A stretch of DNA of 64,000 nucleotides from Daphnia carinata (lineage: Eukaryota; Arthropoda; Branchiopoda; Diplostraca; Daphniidae). The notes below the pieces were generated by a model. That model was not told the origin of the DNA and made no database searches. It saw nothing but the letters and a program-made list of their open reading frames with translations. Every line of letters starts with the position of its first letter. Within the stretch, counting starts at the first letter, position 1. Below are positions 1-14,400 of the stretch, in pieces. The translations under genes were made by a program, and so were the position numbers. The DNA lies in assembly GCF_022539665.2 (NCBI RefSeq), contig NC_081332.1:6228303-6292302 (forward strand). The letters run 5' to 3'.

Positions 1-3000
1 CATTCACTTTGTCACACAGACTGTTGTACTCTACTGCTGCACTATACTGTTACTTCTTTTACCTTTTTCATTCATTGCCCGGATTTTTGTTTTGTTTGAT
101 GATGGCGCTAGATCCCCGTCCCTTTGCCCCCGGTCCACCATAACGACAATTCATTGTGTTGGCAAATGCAAGCGGAAGAAAATAAAAGAGGGCCCGTTTC
201 TTCCCTTTTTTATTCAGTCGAAATGCGGGGTTTGTTGTGTCGTCCAGGTGTGTTGTTTGGGGTACGGTAATCTCACTCCTTCCAAAACAGTTCGCTTTTT
301 TCCTTTTCTTTTTTTATCGACAATTGCCAGCGCGAGGAAGGTCTAATCGATCGGAAAAGAAGAAGAAGACGGAAAAATTTTTCAGCCGACACAAATTCCC
401 ATGTAACCTTGTTATTTCCGCAAACGTTTCACACGCGCTCTGCTAGATTTGAAGGATCCGCTAGGGACTGTAAGCGTCGATGATGGAAGAGACATTTTTC
501 GTGTTGTTGAATACGACGTCTCGAAGGCTAAGATCCCGCAGAGGCCCTGTAGACATTGTGTGCGTTGAAAGTGGGGGGGGGGGGGATGATGGCCTCAAGT
601 CTTATTCTAAAACGGACCGCCGCCGTCGTCGTCGTCATCGATGTAGATCCATCAAACAAAAAAAAAACGGGAATAAGGGAGAAAAAAAGGGAAGGAGATC
701 CATCATAACCGGAGGAAGCAGATTCGCTCCGCATCTCTTTTACGTATGTGGTTTGTGTTTGTAATGGTTTATATATATATATATATATATACCTGCCGGT
801 CGGGATTTAGCCATCAAACGTGTCTTTTAAGCGTGAGAAAAAAAAAGGGAAAACCGTGTGATTATCATTTTTTTTTTTCTCGAAACTGCGTCTTAGATAT
901 TGGCAGAAGTTTCTTGTATTTTATTTTTTACCTCGGCCGAATCGTTTCGTATTTGGTCGGTCATAAATTCAGACGGCAGACACACGCGCGGCTATCGAGA
1001 GGAATGCGACGGGTTCCGTGTAGATAAATCACGCAACGGCTGGCGTCTCCAACGGGAAAGAACTGTGACAAATCAAAAGGGCCGTTTTTTTTTCAAGGTT
1101 GTTTTCATCTCCACTTGCCGCCGCCAACACCACCACCCACTTGTTGTTGTGTTATTCCACGAAGGCGAAATTTAAAAAAAATAACAAGCTCACAAAATCT
1201 CTGTGTCTCTCTCTCTCTCGTCCAAAAAGCAACACATAAAAAAGAATGTTTTTAGAAGCCAAACAAATCAAGTGACAAAAAAAAAAAAATATTTACAAGC
1301 AGATGATCAATATCCATTTCGATGTAGAACTTGGTGTTAGTGGATTGCCAGCCATTTCAACTTTCTCATTGGCGCCGCCCATGTCTTTTGGTCGGACGGG
1401 CTAGAACATTGTAAATATTAGATTTTTTTTTCTTTTTTAGAACGTTGCATATTTTTTTTTAAAGTGGGTGTTGTGTCCTTATCACGTAATAACACGGTAG
1501 AGATAGCGAGCAAGTGGGAGTTTGATTTGCACCACCACTAAATAACTACGTGCTTCTACCAACAGAGCAGTTGAAATCTTTTTATTTGAGTAGATGTTGA
1601 GCTACGGCCTGTAATGATTTACGCGCGGTCACGATGGGGGCTGGAGAAAGAGAGAGAAAAAAAAATATTTCACGAATGTTCATTATAATAATAGTTCCTC
1701 ATTTGATTTTTTTTTTCTATTGGTTGCTCGAAAATCAGATGGCGGAGAGAGAGAGAGAGAATCCCAACGTCTAATATATTTAAATTGCTCGTCGCACTTT
1801 AATCATGGGGGCGCACGTGTGTGTTTGAAACCGATGTTCAAGAAACGTGGCCAGGGGGACGTGAATAGAAGCCCTGGTCAGAATGAGGAAGCCATCACAT
1901 CATGACTTTGCTTTTATTCTTTACGCTGCCATCTCCGTAGCCAACAAGGGGGTTCACGCCGCCGTCATGACTCGGCCTCTTTTCTCTTTTCTTATTCTTC
2001 GTCTTTAAACCCAAGATGTTTCCAAACATTTTTTTTTTTAAACTTCTTTTTATCATTTTTTTTTTGTATCTGATTTAAAAGACTTACGAAAAAGGCAAGA
2101 GAAAAAAAAACTAGTTATGAACTCGTTCGTGTCAAACGGCCATTTTTTCCTTTTAGCTATTGTAGTAGGTGTCGTGTGTGAACCAAAATAGCGGGGCCCT
2201 TTTTTTTTCAGCCAAGCGGAAGGAGAGAGCGAGAGAGAGAGAAAACCCAAATGATAATGATAGCGTGATTCGAATAGACACAATCTTACTGAGGTCTCTT
2301 TCGTGACGGTCCCCCCAGTGCAATCGTGTGCCCGTTCTTGCCTAACTCTTGACACTGTCAAGACAAATTGAGTCCGATTGCAGCAAGGGGCCGTCTATTT
2401 TAGAAATTGTGACGCACGATTGGCTTCAACACGCCGTCAGATCGATGATTATCTACCGTGATATGACAAGATGGGGTGGAGGTTACTCTCAGTCCCCGTG
2501 CTTAGGACTTGTCATTTCCCACCAGCTATGGTGTCAGTCCCATAATAAAATTAAACGAAAAATAAAGCAAACAGAAGAATCAAGTTGATAATCGGCCCTA
2601 GAAATTAACAAACGAAAATTGTTTTGCTTTTTATTTCTATCGTAACTGGTTTATCTCGAGGAATTGCATTACGCTTGTTTTTCTTATTCCCCTTTCTTTT
2701 CTTTTTTTTTTTTGGAACCAAAGTGGAATCATTCACACAAATTATTCAACGGGCATTTCTTTCAAGTGATGGAGGGGGGAAAAAAGGGCGTCTCACTAAA
2801 TCAGTTTGATCGAGATTGCGTGCGTGGTACAACGTCGGGCGCGCGAGCTGCAAACTAAACAAAAATGTACATAATATAGTTGATAACATGTCTCCGTTGA
2901 AACGGTGCAAGATATCGATCGAGCTATTTCGTGGGTGTACGTGAAGTCGCAGGTGAGAAATGACGTACGCGAACGTCTTTTCTGACTCGAGTTTAAAATA

Positions 3001-3442
3001 ACTCTTCCGCAGTAGGACGCGAAAAGTAAATGACGTGCGTTACAACGTGAATTCGCTGAAGCATCGAATAGAAGTCTCGACCAACTCGTGTTGTTTTGTG
3101 TAACCCAAAATGTAAAAGCTGTGTGAAGAAATGAGGATTGCTTGCGTACATACAGCTGTTGTGTTATTATAGGAACACGAGAGAGACAGAGAGGGAGTGG
3201 AACACGTGGAGGACGCTGATCCGTAGAACTGGCCAAATCTAATTTGATATCGTCTGTTCCACTGATTCGATTGCTCCCGTTGGAGTGGGGCCACTGTTCT
3301 CTTAGGGGGAAAAGGTTGGTCGATTTCGGTACTAATCGTGTTACACGAGACAGACAAGAGTGCGCTGCATCAGGTAGCTCGTAAGATGAGCGAGAGGCAA
3401 GAGATTGGAAGCTGCTACCGACTATTTTAAATAAATACCTAG

Positions 3443-3473
<31 letters not shown>

Positions 3474-6400
3474 ATGGAATTTTCCCCCTTTTTTTTTTTT
3501 TTCTTAAAAGGAAAGGCAGGAACAAAAGAGGCAACTCAAACGACCGTGGGGTGAAAGCCTACGCAGCCCCTAGAGGCAATTCTCTTTCACGCCGAGCTGC
3601 TTACGGCCGGTGCACGTAGACAGCATTTAACCTAACTTCATAGTCCGCCTCCTCCTCCCCTCTACCCTCTTTTTTTTTTTTTTTTTTTTTTTTTTACCCA
3701 AATAACTTCTCCGTTCACCACAACCCCCCGGTAGTGTATTATTTTTTTTTCTTTTTTCGTTGGGGTTCACCTCGGGGCACGTTTTGTGTGTACACGAAGC
3801 ACACCTTTCTTGCGGGGGCACAGCGAGGTGCCAAAAAGAGATGGCCATCGCCAATAGCTCGGCCCACCCACAACCAATTCTTCCCCCCCCCTCCTCTCTT
3901 CTTGAAGTAAAGTTCCATCTTCTCGGTCTTCTTGAGGCTGCAGAAGCATGCACTCACCGTAAATGCCTCGTACAATTTTAGGGCAAGTCTCCAACTCGTT
4001 TTGTTTAAACAAGGAACTTGAGGCAAAGTCAGGAATTTCAACGTTTGTTTTTGACATGTTCTCCACAAAGCAGCACCTTGACTCCGCGTTTACGTGTGTG
4101 TGCGCGCTTTGTACTGAGGGGGTGGGGGGGGGGGGAGACAGTTTGAGAACGCCAACGAGTTTGACAGGTCAAAAGACAAACACGAGAAACATGGCACCAA
4201 CGGGCGTGCAGCCTACGTACGTGTGTTTGATAATAGAGTAGGCCCTCGGCCGAAAACTGGCCGTGTCCCTTCTTTTTTGTTTGAACAGCAACACCTTTCA
4301 TACATCGTCGAGAGACAGAAAATGTGTAACTCAGTTTAGGAGAAACTCTGAACATTCAGTGGCTTTGTTTTCATTCTCTCAATAACACTTGAAAACACTC
4401 GGGACGGAAAGCGACAGCTAAACTTTTTGGCGACAGGCCGTGGCTTCTGGAATCCTCTTTTCCGCCCTTTTTTTTTCGCGACTTGTCTGTGGCTTTAACG
4501 GTAACGAACGTCAATAATTACCGATCCAATCAACGTCAACGATTTCTCGAGATCGATGGTCCCCCCCCCCCCCCCATCTCTCCTTTCTGTCTCTCCACTT
4601 GGCGCGTATACCTCTCTCAAGGCGCCTGTTATACGATCCGCCAACTTACATGCGACAGGGGCGTTGTTAATAGCTGCGGATAGCGGACAAAGGCGTGGCA
4701 CGTATTCTTACTTCAAAACGGTTCTCTCCGTATCACTTTTTTTTTCCGTACTAACAATAAGAGGAAAGCTTTGAAATCCTAACTATTAATGGCAGCCGAA
4801 AGAATCTAATCGATCGTTGACCGCTTGGCCTTCTTTACCGTCTTGTAGGCATTTCTTTAATTTTATTGATTGCTCTGTTTAAAAAAAAAAAAAAAATATA
4901 AATAAAAATAAAGAGTGTTTCTGCTGGATCGAAAGAAAGGCTGCAGTGGTGAAAAGAATTAAGCCAACGCAGTACTTTTTGGATTCCCAATGGCTATTGG
5001 GACGTTACAATCGAAACTGATTCATCCGTAAAAATAAAAAAGGGGACGCAAAAGACGGCACAATGTCCCCGTCTTTTTTTTTTTTTTTTTTTTTTTTTTT
5101 TCGTATTGATTTTCGATCCGTTGATTTTCTTCGACAGTCTCCGCGTTTGCCGACAAGTTTTTCGTTACATACACACCAAACGCAGATTAGGATTTTAGAT
5201 AGGCGTTGGTCCCAGGTATATATATATATATACGTTGAGAAATCCTCGCACCTGCCTCAACATCACGTCAGTTTGACCTAAAAAAAAAGGTACATAAAAA
5301 GAGGCGACGTCCTTGCTTCTTTTCGACACGCCTTTGGAGTTTGTTTTATTATCTTTTGATTCTGTTAGTGTTAGTGTTGTCGAAAGAAAGTTATATAGTC
5401 GCGTGTTGGAATGATTTTTGGGAAAAGGAAAGAAATCCGTCTGCATAACGAGGTTCTTATATGACATCTTGATCTTAACTTGTACACATATCGGAGGGTG
5501 TCTAGAAAGAGAGAGAGAGAGAGAGAAAAAAAAAAGGCTGACCTCTTGCAGTCGCAGCGATTCACCTGACAGTTTGACGATCTTGTGTTTACGTTAGAGA
5601 ATATAGATGGAGGAGCCGGAGAAACAAGAGATAGGACCACCCTCTACGTGTCTAGCTCTTTTTGTTCAGATCACACTGATCTCTCTAGACATTCCTCAAC
5701 AGAGGCAACACACTAGCACAAAACAAAAGAGACATTGAAACCAGCACGCCATCAAACATCATGAAATTTTCCTTTTTTTTTTTTTTTGTTTTTTAAAGGG
5801 AAAACGTCAAATTTTCTCTTTTGAAATAGAGGCCCCAAGATTTGAATAGACCGCGCCGTGATGCATGAGCTCTGGTGGTAGCGTGCTACCATCCGAGTCG
5901 TGTTCAAGTCTCTTTTTTTTTTGTTTCGTTAAAAGCCCCCCCCCCCCCCCCCAAAAAAAAAAAAAAAAAAAAAACTTCAGTATTTGATATTTTCATATTT
6001 GTTTTCTTGTGTATGGCGAGGTATTGTACTCCTCTTTTCATGTATGTGCAAGACGTATCGAGTGTCAAATGTCGTCCATTGTTCACGTCACGCAATGCCA
6101 ACTTCCCCTCTAGATCTCTTTTTTTTTTTTTTTAATTCTTACTCTTATTCCTGTTGTATATATTTTTTTAAAAATCAACCGAATCTTGCATCACTCAACG
6201 GGTTCAATCTTAAGGAGAAGATCCTCTTTTATTTGTTTTATTTGCTGGAACAGATTTTTTTTTATTTTGGGGTTGATGAGGACGTTTTAAGCACACCTCA
6301 ACCAAATGCTAATTTTCAATCAATGCACAGACTTCTCGACTTGTCTCATTAAAAGAATTGAAAGCGCACGCACAACGATATAAAAAAAAAAAAATTAATA

Positions 6401-9400
6401 CCAACGCTGGATGTAAGGTATTTTATTTATTTTTTTTTTCGAGAATCTCTGTTCCGCTTGCGCAGACACAATTAACGACGGTGTGACTTGCTTTCGAATT
6501 TATTTTTTTTGGACGTAGCTCTTCACTCGTGCCCCTCTTTAGCCTTATGCCTTATTCATGTGAGAGACATTGACATTTGCATGAAATAACAATGAATGAA
6601 TCTCATTTTCTGGCCAAAACGAAAGCTACTTGTCTAGCGGCTTCACGGATATTTTACACCTGGATAATATCAGAGTGAAAGAAAGAAAAGAAAACAAGTG
6701 TGTTGAAGGTCTTCATTCGTTGTCCAGGTGATTCTTTCTCTTGAAAAAAAAGAAAAAAAAAAGGGAGGATGTCTATATGGTCTAATCAACTTTTCTTGTT
6801 GTGTACACGTCTGCTGGCCCTGTATATCAAGTCTGGCGGCATTGATCCGACACAGAGGCAGACAGTAGTGACTTTTTTTTCTGGTAGGTCTACAAAATAA
6901 AAAGAGTCGGTCGAGAAAAGGGCAGGAAAACGTCATTAAAAACGATGAAAAAAAAAAAAAAAAGGGACCGTAGAGGGCCGGCTGCAAAAATATTGAACTT
7001 GAGAGAATGTCCGGCACTTTACCCCCGGAGCGGATGAAGTAGCTGAGACTAGCCCAGCTGCTGCTGCTGCTGCTGCTGCTGCAAGTTTTCTATCTTTTTT
7101 TTTCTTGTGTGTCCTTTTTCTCTCAGCATGGGGCGGGGGTCCCCACCTTTCATTTTCAACTACAACAACAGAGGCCCCCGGTAAGAAATGGCAATGTAAC
7201 ATGAAGAGCACAGGACTAGGAGGAAAAGAAACTTTTGCCACTAGAACCGATGCCAACCATCGCTTAATCAATAGCGGCCACTGACAAGTGTGGGCCGGAA
7301 AATTCTTCTTTATTTCTTTATTCTCTTGTGACAAAAGAAAAGGGACTAGAAAGAAGAAAATACAATTGAAAAGAAGTCTCCCTTTCTTCCTTATGAAAAA
7401 TATATATACAAAAAAAAAAGGCCATTCATTGAAGATGACACCTCCATCGAAAAGCAGTGGGGATATATAGAAAGAAAAAAAAAACGTCAGATTGGCCCCG
7501 ATTTTCAGAGGGGGGTTAGTTGAATGTTGATATTGAGAGACCTCAAGACTGCGGCGTAAAAAAAAATATATATATAATGTTTAGATGGTAAAAGAGATCA
7601 AATGTCTTAGCCCGGAAGTGGTCGATAATGTCAACACGTATTGTCCAATCTCTTTCGCGTTTTTCAACATCGAGTATCTCAACACTACTGGATTAATCTC
7701 TTGGAACATCACACACACACACACACACACACTGAGGAAAGACTTGATTTACGTCTTTCTTTTTCAACCCGAAGCAGCTATTATTTTTGCCAGAGACATA
7801 GTTATACGCTTATAAACATAACAATGTCTCGTCACACGAAGGAACATCTCCGTTGACGGACTTTGGTCGAATACAATTTCACGACCGTCGACATAAAAAG
7901 ACACGGTCATCATTCACTCGGCCCTTTTTTTTTTTTTTTTTTTTTTTACAGCTGCCGGACTTTTTTTTTTTATCGTCTCGTCGACTAATCGTCACATCGC
8001 ACACACCACCCCCTAATCAACGTTTAGTAGCCAACATTTTGACGGGATTTCTTCCTCCCCCTTCTTCACGTCATGGAACGTCTATAAAATAAGTGGCTTT
8101 TCCATTAAAAAAAAAAAAGAAGAAGAAAAACGGGACGTATGGGAAAACAGATTGCCATCGTCGTTGTGGTCTTTTTCATTCGAACTTTATGCGTTTGGGT
8201 CAAGCGTTAACTGCTGGCCCATGTCTGCATTAGCGCAAACTTTCAAAAAAGAGACTTTTATCCGTTTGTTGTTGATGACTTCCCAGCTCTAAATCCCCCC
8301 GTTCTCGTTGAGGCATCTCTGTATCTAATAATCTTTATTGATAGTCGTGACGAGGGTGAGAACAACTTGGTGGTTCGTATTCATTCCCGTCTAAAAACCT
8401 ACCACACCAGACGATAGTAAATAGATTTTTTTTTTTTTTTACACACATCGTGAAGGAGTGGCGAGCAAGGAGGGGGGGGGGACTGTTGGTTACAAAGCTT
8501 CAGATGATTATGTGTGCAAGTGATGATGAGTCTTTTGCCTCCGGTGGCCTTGGCTTCCAGCAGTCCCAACACACACACACACATTAGATTCCCGAAAGAG
8601 CCCACCCACACACACGTATGTAGCGACTCTTATGAGATGAAGGCGCCCATGACTTGTTGGTACCCGTACATTTCTCTTTTTGTGCATGGTAATATAATAT
8701 TGACGCTTTACTCCTCTTCTTTTTCTCTTCGATGTCGCCCTCTTATTTCCCTTTTGCTACCCCATTATTATTGTCTTTCGTCGCCCCCCCCCTTCTTCTT
8801 CTCTCTCTGTCTGTGTTGACTCTGACAACCGAAGAGAAAAATAGGAGGGTTTCTATGACGCACCCGACCAACCCCCCCCCCCTTTTCTTCACCCGATGTT
8901 GCGGTGAGTGTGGTTTTCCTGTCACGGATCCTCTCTCTCTCTCATCCATTTATTTTTTATTATTTTTTTTAAACAAAAATAATGTTTATGCTAGAAAAAA
9001 AAGAAAAGAGAGACTGTGTTTGTCGTAGACGACTAGGTCGACTTCCCTTTTTCCATATCCATTACCAACAACCGGCCAGATTTTTGTTGTTGTTGTTTTT
9101 TTTTGGGGGGGGGGGGGGGGGGTTCTTTGAATAATGAAAAAAAAAGAGGAAAAGTTAGGAAAGAACTAACAAAATTTAAATGAAAGCAACCTTACAATAT
9201 CCGATGCGCATATCGATATCCGAAAAGCTGAACAAAAATTTCAAGACGAAACGATTGAAACGGGACTGTTTTTTCCCCCTTGTTTTTTTTTCTTCTGAAA
9301 TCTCCATCTCATTTTCGGATGGTTTTGTTTGTTTCCGCCTTCAGTTTCCGATTGAAATGCTGAACCAACAAAGATGTTTGCACGAAAGAAAACTGAAAGC

Positions 9401-9879
9401 TTTCTCACTAAAAAAAAAAAACAAAAAAAAAACTCTCCCATATATTTGTTATAGCTGCGAGATCTTGTGCAGCATGTCGTGTCTGTTGGTTTTTCATTAG
9501 TTTGATTTGCATAGATCTCTCTATGAAGTTTTGGCGATGCTGAAGGGCGTGGTTTGTTTCCCTCTGTGTCTGACTTTGGGTGGGGGGGGGGGGGAACTGT
9601 TTGTATAAAAACCAGAGTTTGTAGTTGAGCAGGAGCGATGAATAAGTTTTCTCTTATGAATCCAGAATGTACTAGTTGTCGTAAGTTGCACTAGTTTCAA
9701 ACAGAGACAATAGCCGGAGTTACCGCACCGCTGCCGCTTGTAAGACAAACGCTTTTCTTGAACCATGTTGGATCATTTCATACACAATGTTTATTCTAAT
9801 TTATTTGTTTTAGCCGTTCGGATGGGAATTGTTCTCCTTCCTTCCCTATCCGAAAGCGAAGTAGATGTGTTTGCATCGT

Positions 9880-9922
<43 letters not shown>

Positions 9923-10558
9923 GCACTCTAAGAAATCACTTTGCTTTTCTTCGTCCCTCCAGATTTTTTTTCTTCCTTGGCGTAGTGTAAATCCAAAGTC
10001 TTTTAGTCTGATTGACATCGAACACTTTACAGACCAACTCTTACCATTCATTTTTCTTTTTTTTTTTTTTTTTCCTTTCCAATTTTTGATATGCAGCTAT
10101 TGTGATCAATGATGGCGGCTGTATCTCTTTTTCTTTTTTTTTTTTTTAACTGTCTCTCTTGTAATATTTTCACCCCCGCTTTCGTTCCATCCATCCATAA
10201 AAATGTATGGATATGCGGAGAGGTGAAGGGGAAACGTATAAATAGGGCCACTATAAACGGTGAGCAAGATACCGTGAATAAACCGAAACCAGAATCTGAC
10301 ATTCAATTCAGGGTGTTGGTTACGTTTCTATGTTGTTGCAGCTCTATAATCAAATCGCGCACAGCTCCCCCCCCCCCCCCCCTTTCCAAAAACAAAACTA
10401 TTATTCGAAGCCTACACATGTATATCTAGAAGAAAAGAGAAAGCCACACAACTGAGTCGAAATTGTTTAAAAAAAAAAAAAAGTAATCGGATCCCGGGCG
10501 CGGTCACGCCGTCACGCCGCTTTCCTCCAACCGAAAATAATCATAAAAAGTTAAATAA

Positions 10559-10591
<33 letters not shown>

Positions 10592-11359
10592 CACTCGGAT
10601 TTGTGTGTGTGTGTGTACAAACAATGTATATGATGGTTGTACGTTGAATGGAGGGGGGGGGGGGGAGATTTACACATACACACAAACAGTGGGGATATAG
10701 CGTATAGAGAGAGAAGCGTTCTGTGTTTGGGTCAAGTTATTGTTTGATTTAATAATATGCTGATGAGATGATTATTATATGGCACTGTGGGGTCGTAAAT
10801 GTCTGGGCGCGACGGCGATATAGCTCTGCTGCGTTCGGCTACTGCCTTCTGACCCATGTCGTTCGGTTATTTTTTGTTTTTGTTTTTTTCCCAATCATCG
10901 CTTCCTCTTTTTTTTTTGTTTTTTTCTACTAACTTTGGCATGACTCACAACATGAAAATCTCATCGTAGCGTTTCAAATGGGATTTCGAAAATGCGCTGC
11001 CATAACAACAACAAATAAACAACATGAAATAACCAGAAACCAACCCAATCGGTGGGGATGGGGGGGAAGGGAAGTAGGGTGGCGATAGTTGATGGAGAAA
11101 TAATACTATTTAACGATCTTCCTTTTGGTTTTGGCATTCGAAAAGGTCGCTTTTGAAATAGTTTGAATCGCTATTGATAAAAACAACACAAAAGCGCCAT
11201 GCACTTATGTATTCATTTTCCGAGTATCCAGTTTCCTTGTCGTTTATCCTCAAAAAAAAAAAAATAAAACACAAATCAATTCGAAATCTTATTCAAACTA
11301 TAATTCCGATGGATGTGTTTCACAATTGAATAATTTCTTATTTATTTTCTTATTTACAG
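1..11359. other. Non-coding, low-complexity upstream region
   Basis: I found no coding exon or RNA gene here. The open frames are short and translate to Lys/Phe/Pro runs made by homopolymers. Examples of the repeats are (TA)n at 770-790, G13 at 573-585, (CTG)n at 3443-3469 and 7057-7082, T28 at 5074-5101, (GA)n at 5508-5526, a C17-A22 junction at 5936-5974, (CA)n at 7709-7732 and 9881-9918, G18 at 9105-9122 and (TG)n at 10573-10590. The candidate splice acceptor at 11,359 implies that at least one 5' untranslated exon and the promoter of the monooxygenase gene lie in or beyond this region, but I cannot place them. Confidence 0.6.
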
Positions 11360-11410
11360 ATTCTGCAAGATTTTTGATTTGATATTCAATTTATTTATTG
11401 AAACGGAAGA
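11360..11410 (+). other. Probable 5' UTR part of the first coding exon
   Basis: A pyrimidine-rich tract ending in TTACAG (AG at 11358-11359) gives a candidate acceptor 51 bp before the ATG at 11,411. If it is used, translation starts in the second or a later exon, and an upstream non-coding exon lies within or beyond the first 11 kb of the window. Confidence 0.4.
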
Positions 11411-14400
11411 ATGGGGGCGGATGCACCAACTTCGAGGTGGGGGTTCCGGTGCTTCTCCGTTGCAATCCAGCTGCTTTTGTTAGTCTTCTTGACTGGTCAC
11501 ACTGAATGCTGGAGACCGGCCAACAACCCGGCGGCCGGTCCGACTTCGACCAATATACCTAACCCCGGATGGATGCACCGGATGCGACTAGACGCCAACT
11601 ACGATGTGTACTGGTCAATCAGCGACAGTGAAGTCACTTTTGAGGTGCAGGTGCGCACCCTCGGCTACCTGGTTTTCGGCCTATCACCAAGTGGACACTT
11701 CCATGACGCCGATCTCATCGTCGGTTGGATCCATAACGGACGCCCTCGATTCCAGGTACGTTCAAGCGTATAGGCCAATTTATTTCTAGATATATACTGT
11801 ATATATATATATATATATAAGAGCTTTTCGGAATGAGGATGTGTGTTCTCACGTGTGCCGTCATGCACAGGGCGCACATGTTGTATGGAAGAGGTCCAAG
11901 TTGGAATCATTTTTCGATGAATAGGACGCTGATTTTGATCAATTATGCACTTGCAACTTAACGGGTTGGGCCGTTTGAATCATGCGACATGTTTTCTTTT
12001 CAAAAAAAAAAAAATGGCTGCGACGTGCGCAGCGGAGGAATATCAGACATATATATTTTTTTTTTCTTGAAGAAAGTAGGCGTCTGATGGAAGAGCAGCA
12101 ATTCATTAAAAATATTTTGTATGAATGAGCTCTCGTCTTTGGATGCGTCTTTCCACCTCGTTCCAGTCCGTTTCTCCATTTCACCAGAATTTATACCGAC
12201 ACCAACTCTATTACAGATGGTGTGCGGTATTCACGTCAACTCTCCGCCTCTTTTTTTTTTTTTTTTTTTCCCTTCTCCTTTGCTCATACGATCACATTCA
12301 ACAATTGATTTATCCGGAATGGCAATCAGCTGTAACGACTACACCTCCCCCCGTTGATATCTTTTCCCCCCTCCAGAAAAAAAAAAAAAAAAAAAGAAAT
12401 ATAAACCTTCCTTTTTTTTTTTTTTTTTTTTTTTTTTGAGTCGTTGGTTACCATTTGACCTGATCATCAAAGAAACGAAGCGAATAAATAAAAAAGGAAA
12501 AAAAAATACTGTTGGGGCTTTAGCGGTGGGCACGTGAGGGGAAAACTGATAGATGGAATGCTTACAAGCCTCTTGTGTGTGCGTGTGTGTCGTGGTAGGG
12601 TAAGAATCTCGAGTGCGGTAGTAAACATGTCAAAAAGGAAAAAGAAAACGGCCATCTTTTTCTTCCACCTGTGGACATCATCGAAGTATGAAAATGTGGA
12701 GAGGGGCCACACGACTTTTAAAAAAAGGTGACGCTTTTTGATGATTTATAGAGGGCCCCTCATCACACACGTTGGTCCACGCTTAGAAAAAAAGAAACCT
12801 GTTCTGTGTGTCGGGCGATGGCCCAGCTTTTTTTTTTGTGGTGCCCGCTTTTCATTCAGTGCCCGCGATCATCAGAGAGTAAAAAGACAACTTTGCTCAG
12901 GTAGAGATGATGTTCATCCGAGAAGATAGGACGACAAACAAAAAATAAGAAGGTTCTCTCTTTTTTTTTTTTTTTTCTTTTCCTATTCATGGCGTTAGAC
13001 GTTCTTATTACGTAGCAAAAATGTTTTTCTTCGACACCGGGACCTCACTACATTTTTTTTTTTTTTTGGGAAGCAAAACTCGCCCCTTTAATTTATTTAC
13101 GTCTGAAGCGGCCGTATAGCTTTCAAAAGAAATGGTAAATAGATACAATTTTTGTTTTCTTTTGCAGAGGGTGGGTTTTTTTTTTTTCCAGTCTCTTGCA
13201 TAACGAGCATCATTAACGCTTATTATGATGATGATGATGATATGGATCGTTTCTTTTCGAGCGTTTTTTTTTTTTTTTTTTTCGTTTTTTTCAAACGGTG
13301 GGTTTCTTACTGGTTGGAACCAGATGGAAATCGGAAATGGCTACTTTTTGTATAGAGTCCAAAACTTTGGGTTGGTGACCGGTGCAGTCGGCTTGTGTAT
13401 ATCTTAATGAGTCGACTTCCCAGAAAGTGATCATTTTCCAGCCGACCAGTTTTTTTTTTTTGTTTTTTTCTTTCTTTCCCAACTTCATTATAACATTTTT
13501 TTGATTTCTTTTTTGTGTGTCATTATCAACGGAAATTCACGGTCAGTTAGTAAGAATCAGATGCGCTGATGGCGCGCCACGACTTGTTCCCTTCGAAATG
13601 AATCGGCAAAAAAAAATGTTTTTTAAAAATAAAATAAAAACTCTCATTCAATTCTTCTGCTCTGACTCTCCGACCGACCATTGTCGATACTCCGAGACAT
13701 AATGGCGGACACGGTGAATTATCGAGGGCGACGATATAATAATATATAATGATATAGAAAAAAAAAAAAAAAAAATAGAAAGAAGGGAGGCCTTGATGAA
13801 GATGTCGGATCTTTCTATCATGAAAGAAGTTGTGTATTTTTTATTATTATTTTTTTTTTTTTCTCTTTTTCTTATATACATTGTATGCGTTTGTATATTG
13901 TATTCTGTGCTGGGCCGTGCGGACGCGGAGAAGTGACAAAAGGCGGAAGTTCTTGTGTCAATCCTCTGGCCCGGCAGGGGGGTGCCAACACTACGGGATC
14001 GTGGCCAGCTATCGTCTTTTATTTTTTTCTCCTTTTCTTTTCTTTCTTTTTTTTTTTTTTTGTGGATGATGGCGTTCCCAAGTTGTTGTGTACATATATA
14101 AACATCGTGGAATGAGTTGCAATTTCCATCAATGATTAGGTGTATATATATATGTATATATCTCTTTTCGGAGCTCTTCATTTTCTTTTCTTTTGGTTGC
14201 TTGACTTGGGGCGACGGAGTTGAAGGAAGATGTAACAGTCGACGGTCCGTGATCGACGCTCGTGAATCATCTCTCGCTGTGATTGCGACCACTCAAAAAG
14301 CCAAATGTACAGACGTGATTCATCATCATTTCACTAACGATTCACGACACGCTTGTGATATATGTTGGCTGGGAGACATGGTTGCATCGCGCTTGTACTT

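Noticed and set aside
3443-7082. (CTG)n runs as polyglutamine- or polyleucine-coding exons
   Set aside because: No open frame of protein-like composition flanks either run; they are simple repeats in non-coding DNA.
13648-14292. 214-codon minus-strand frame in intron 1
   Set aside because: Translation is dominated by Lys, Ile and Phe runs from homopolymers and TA repeats; no domain, and it lies in an intron.
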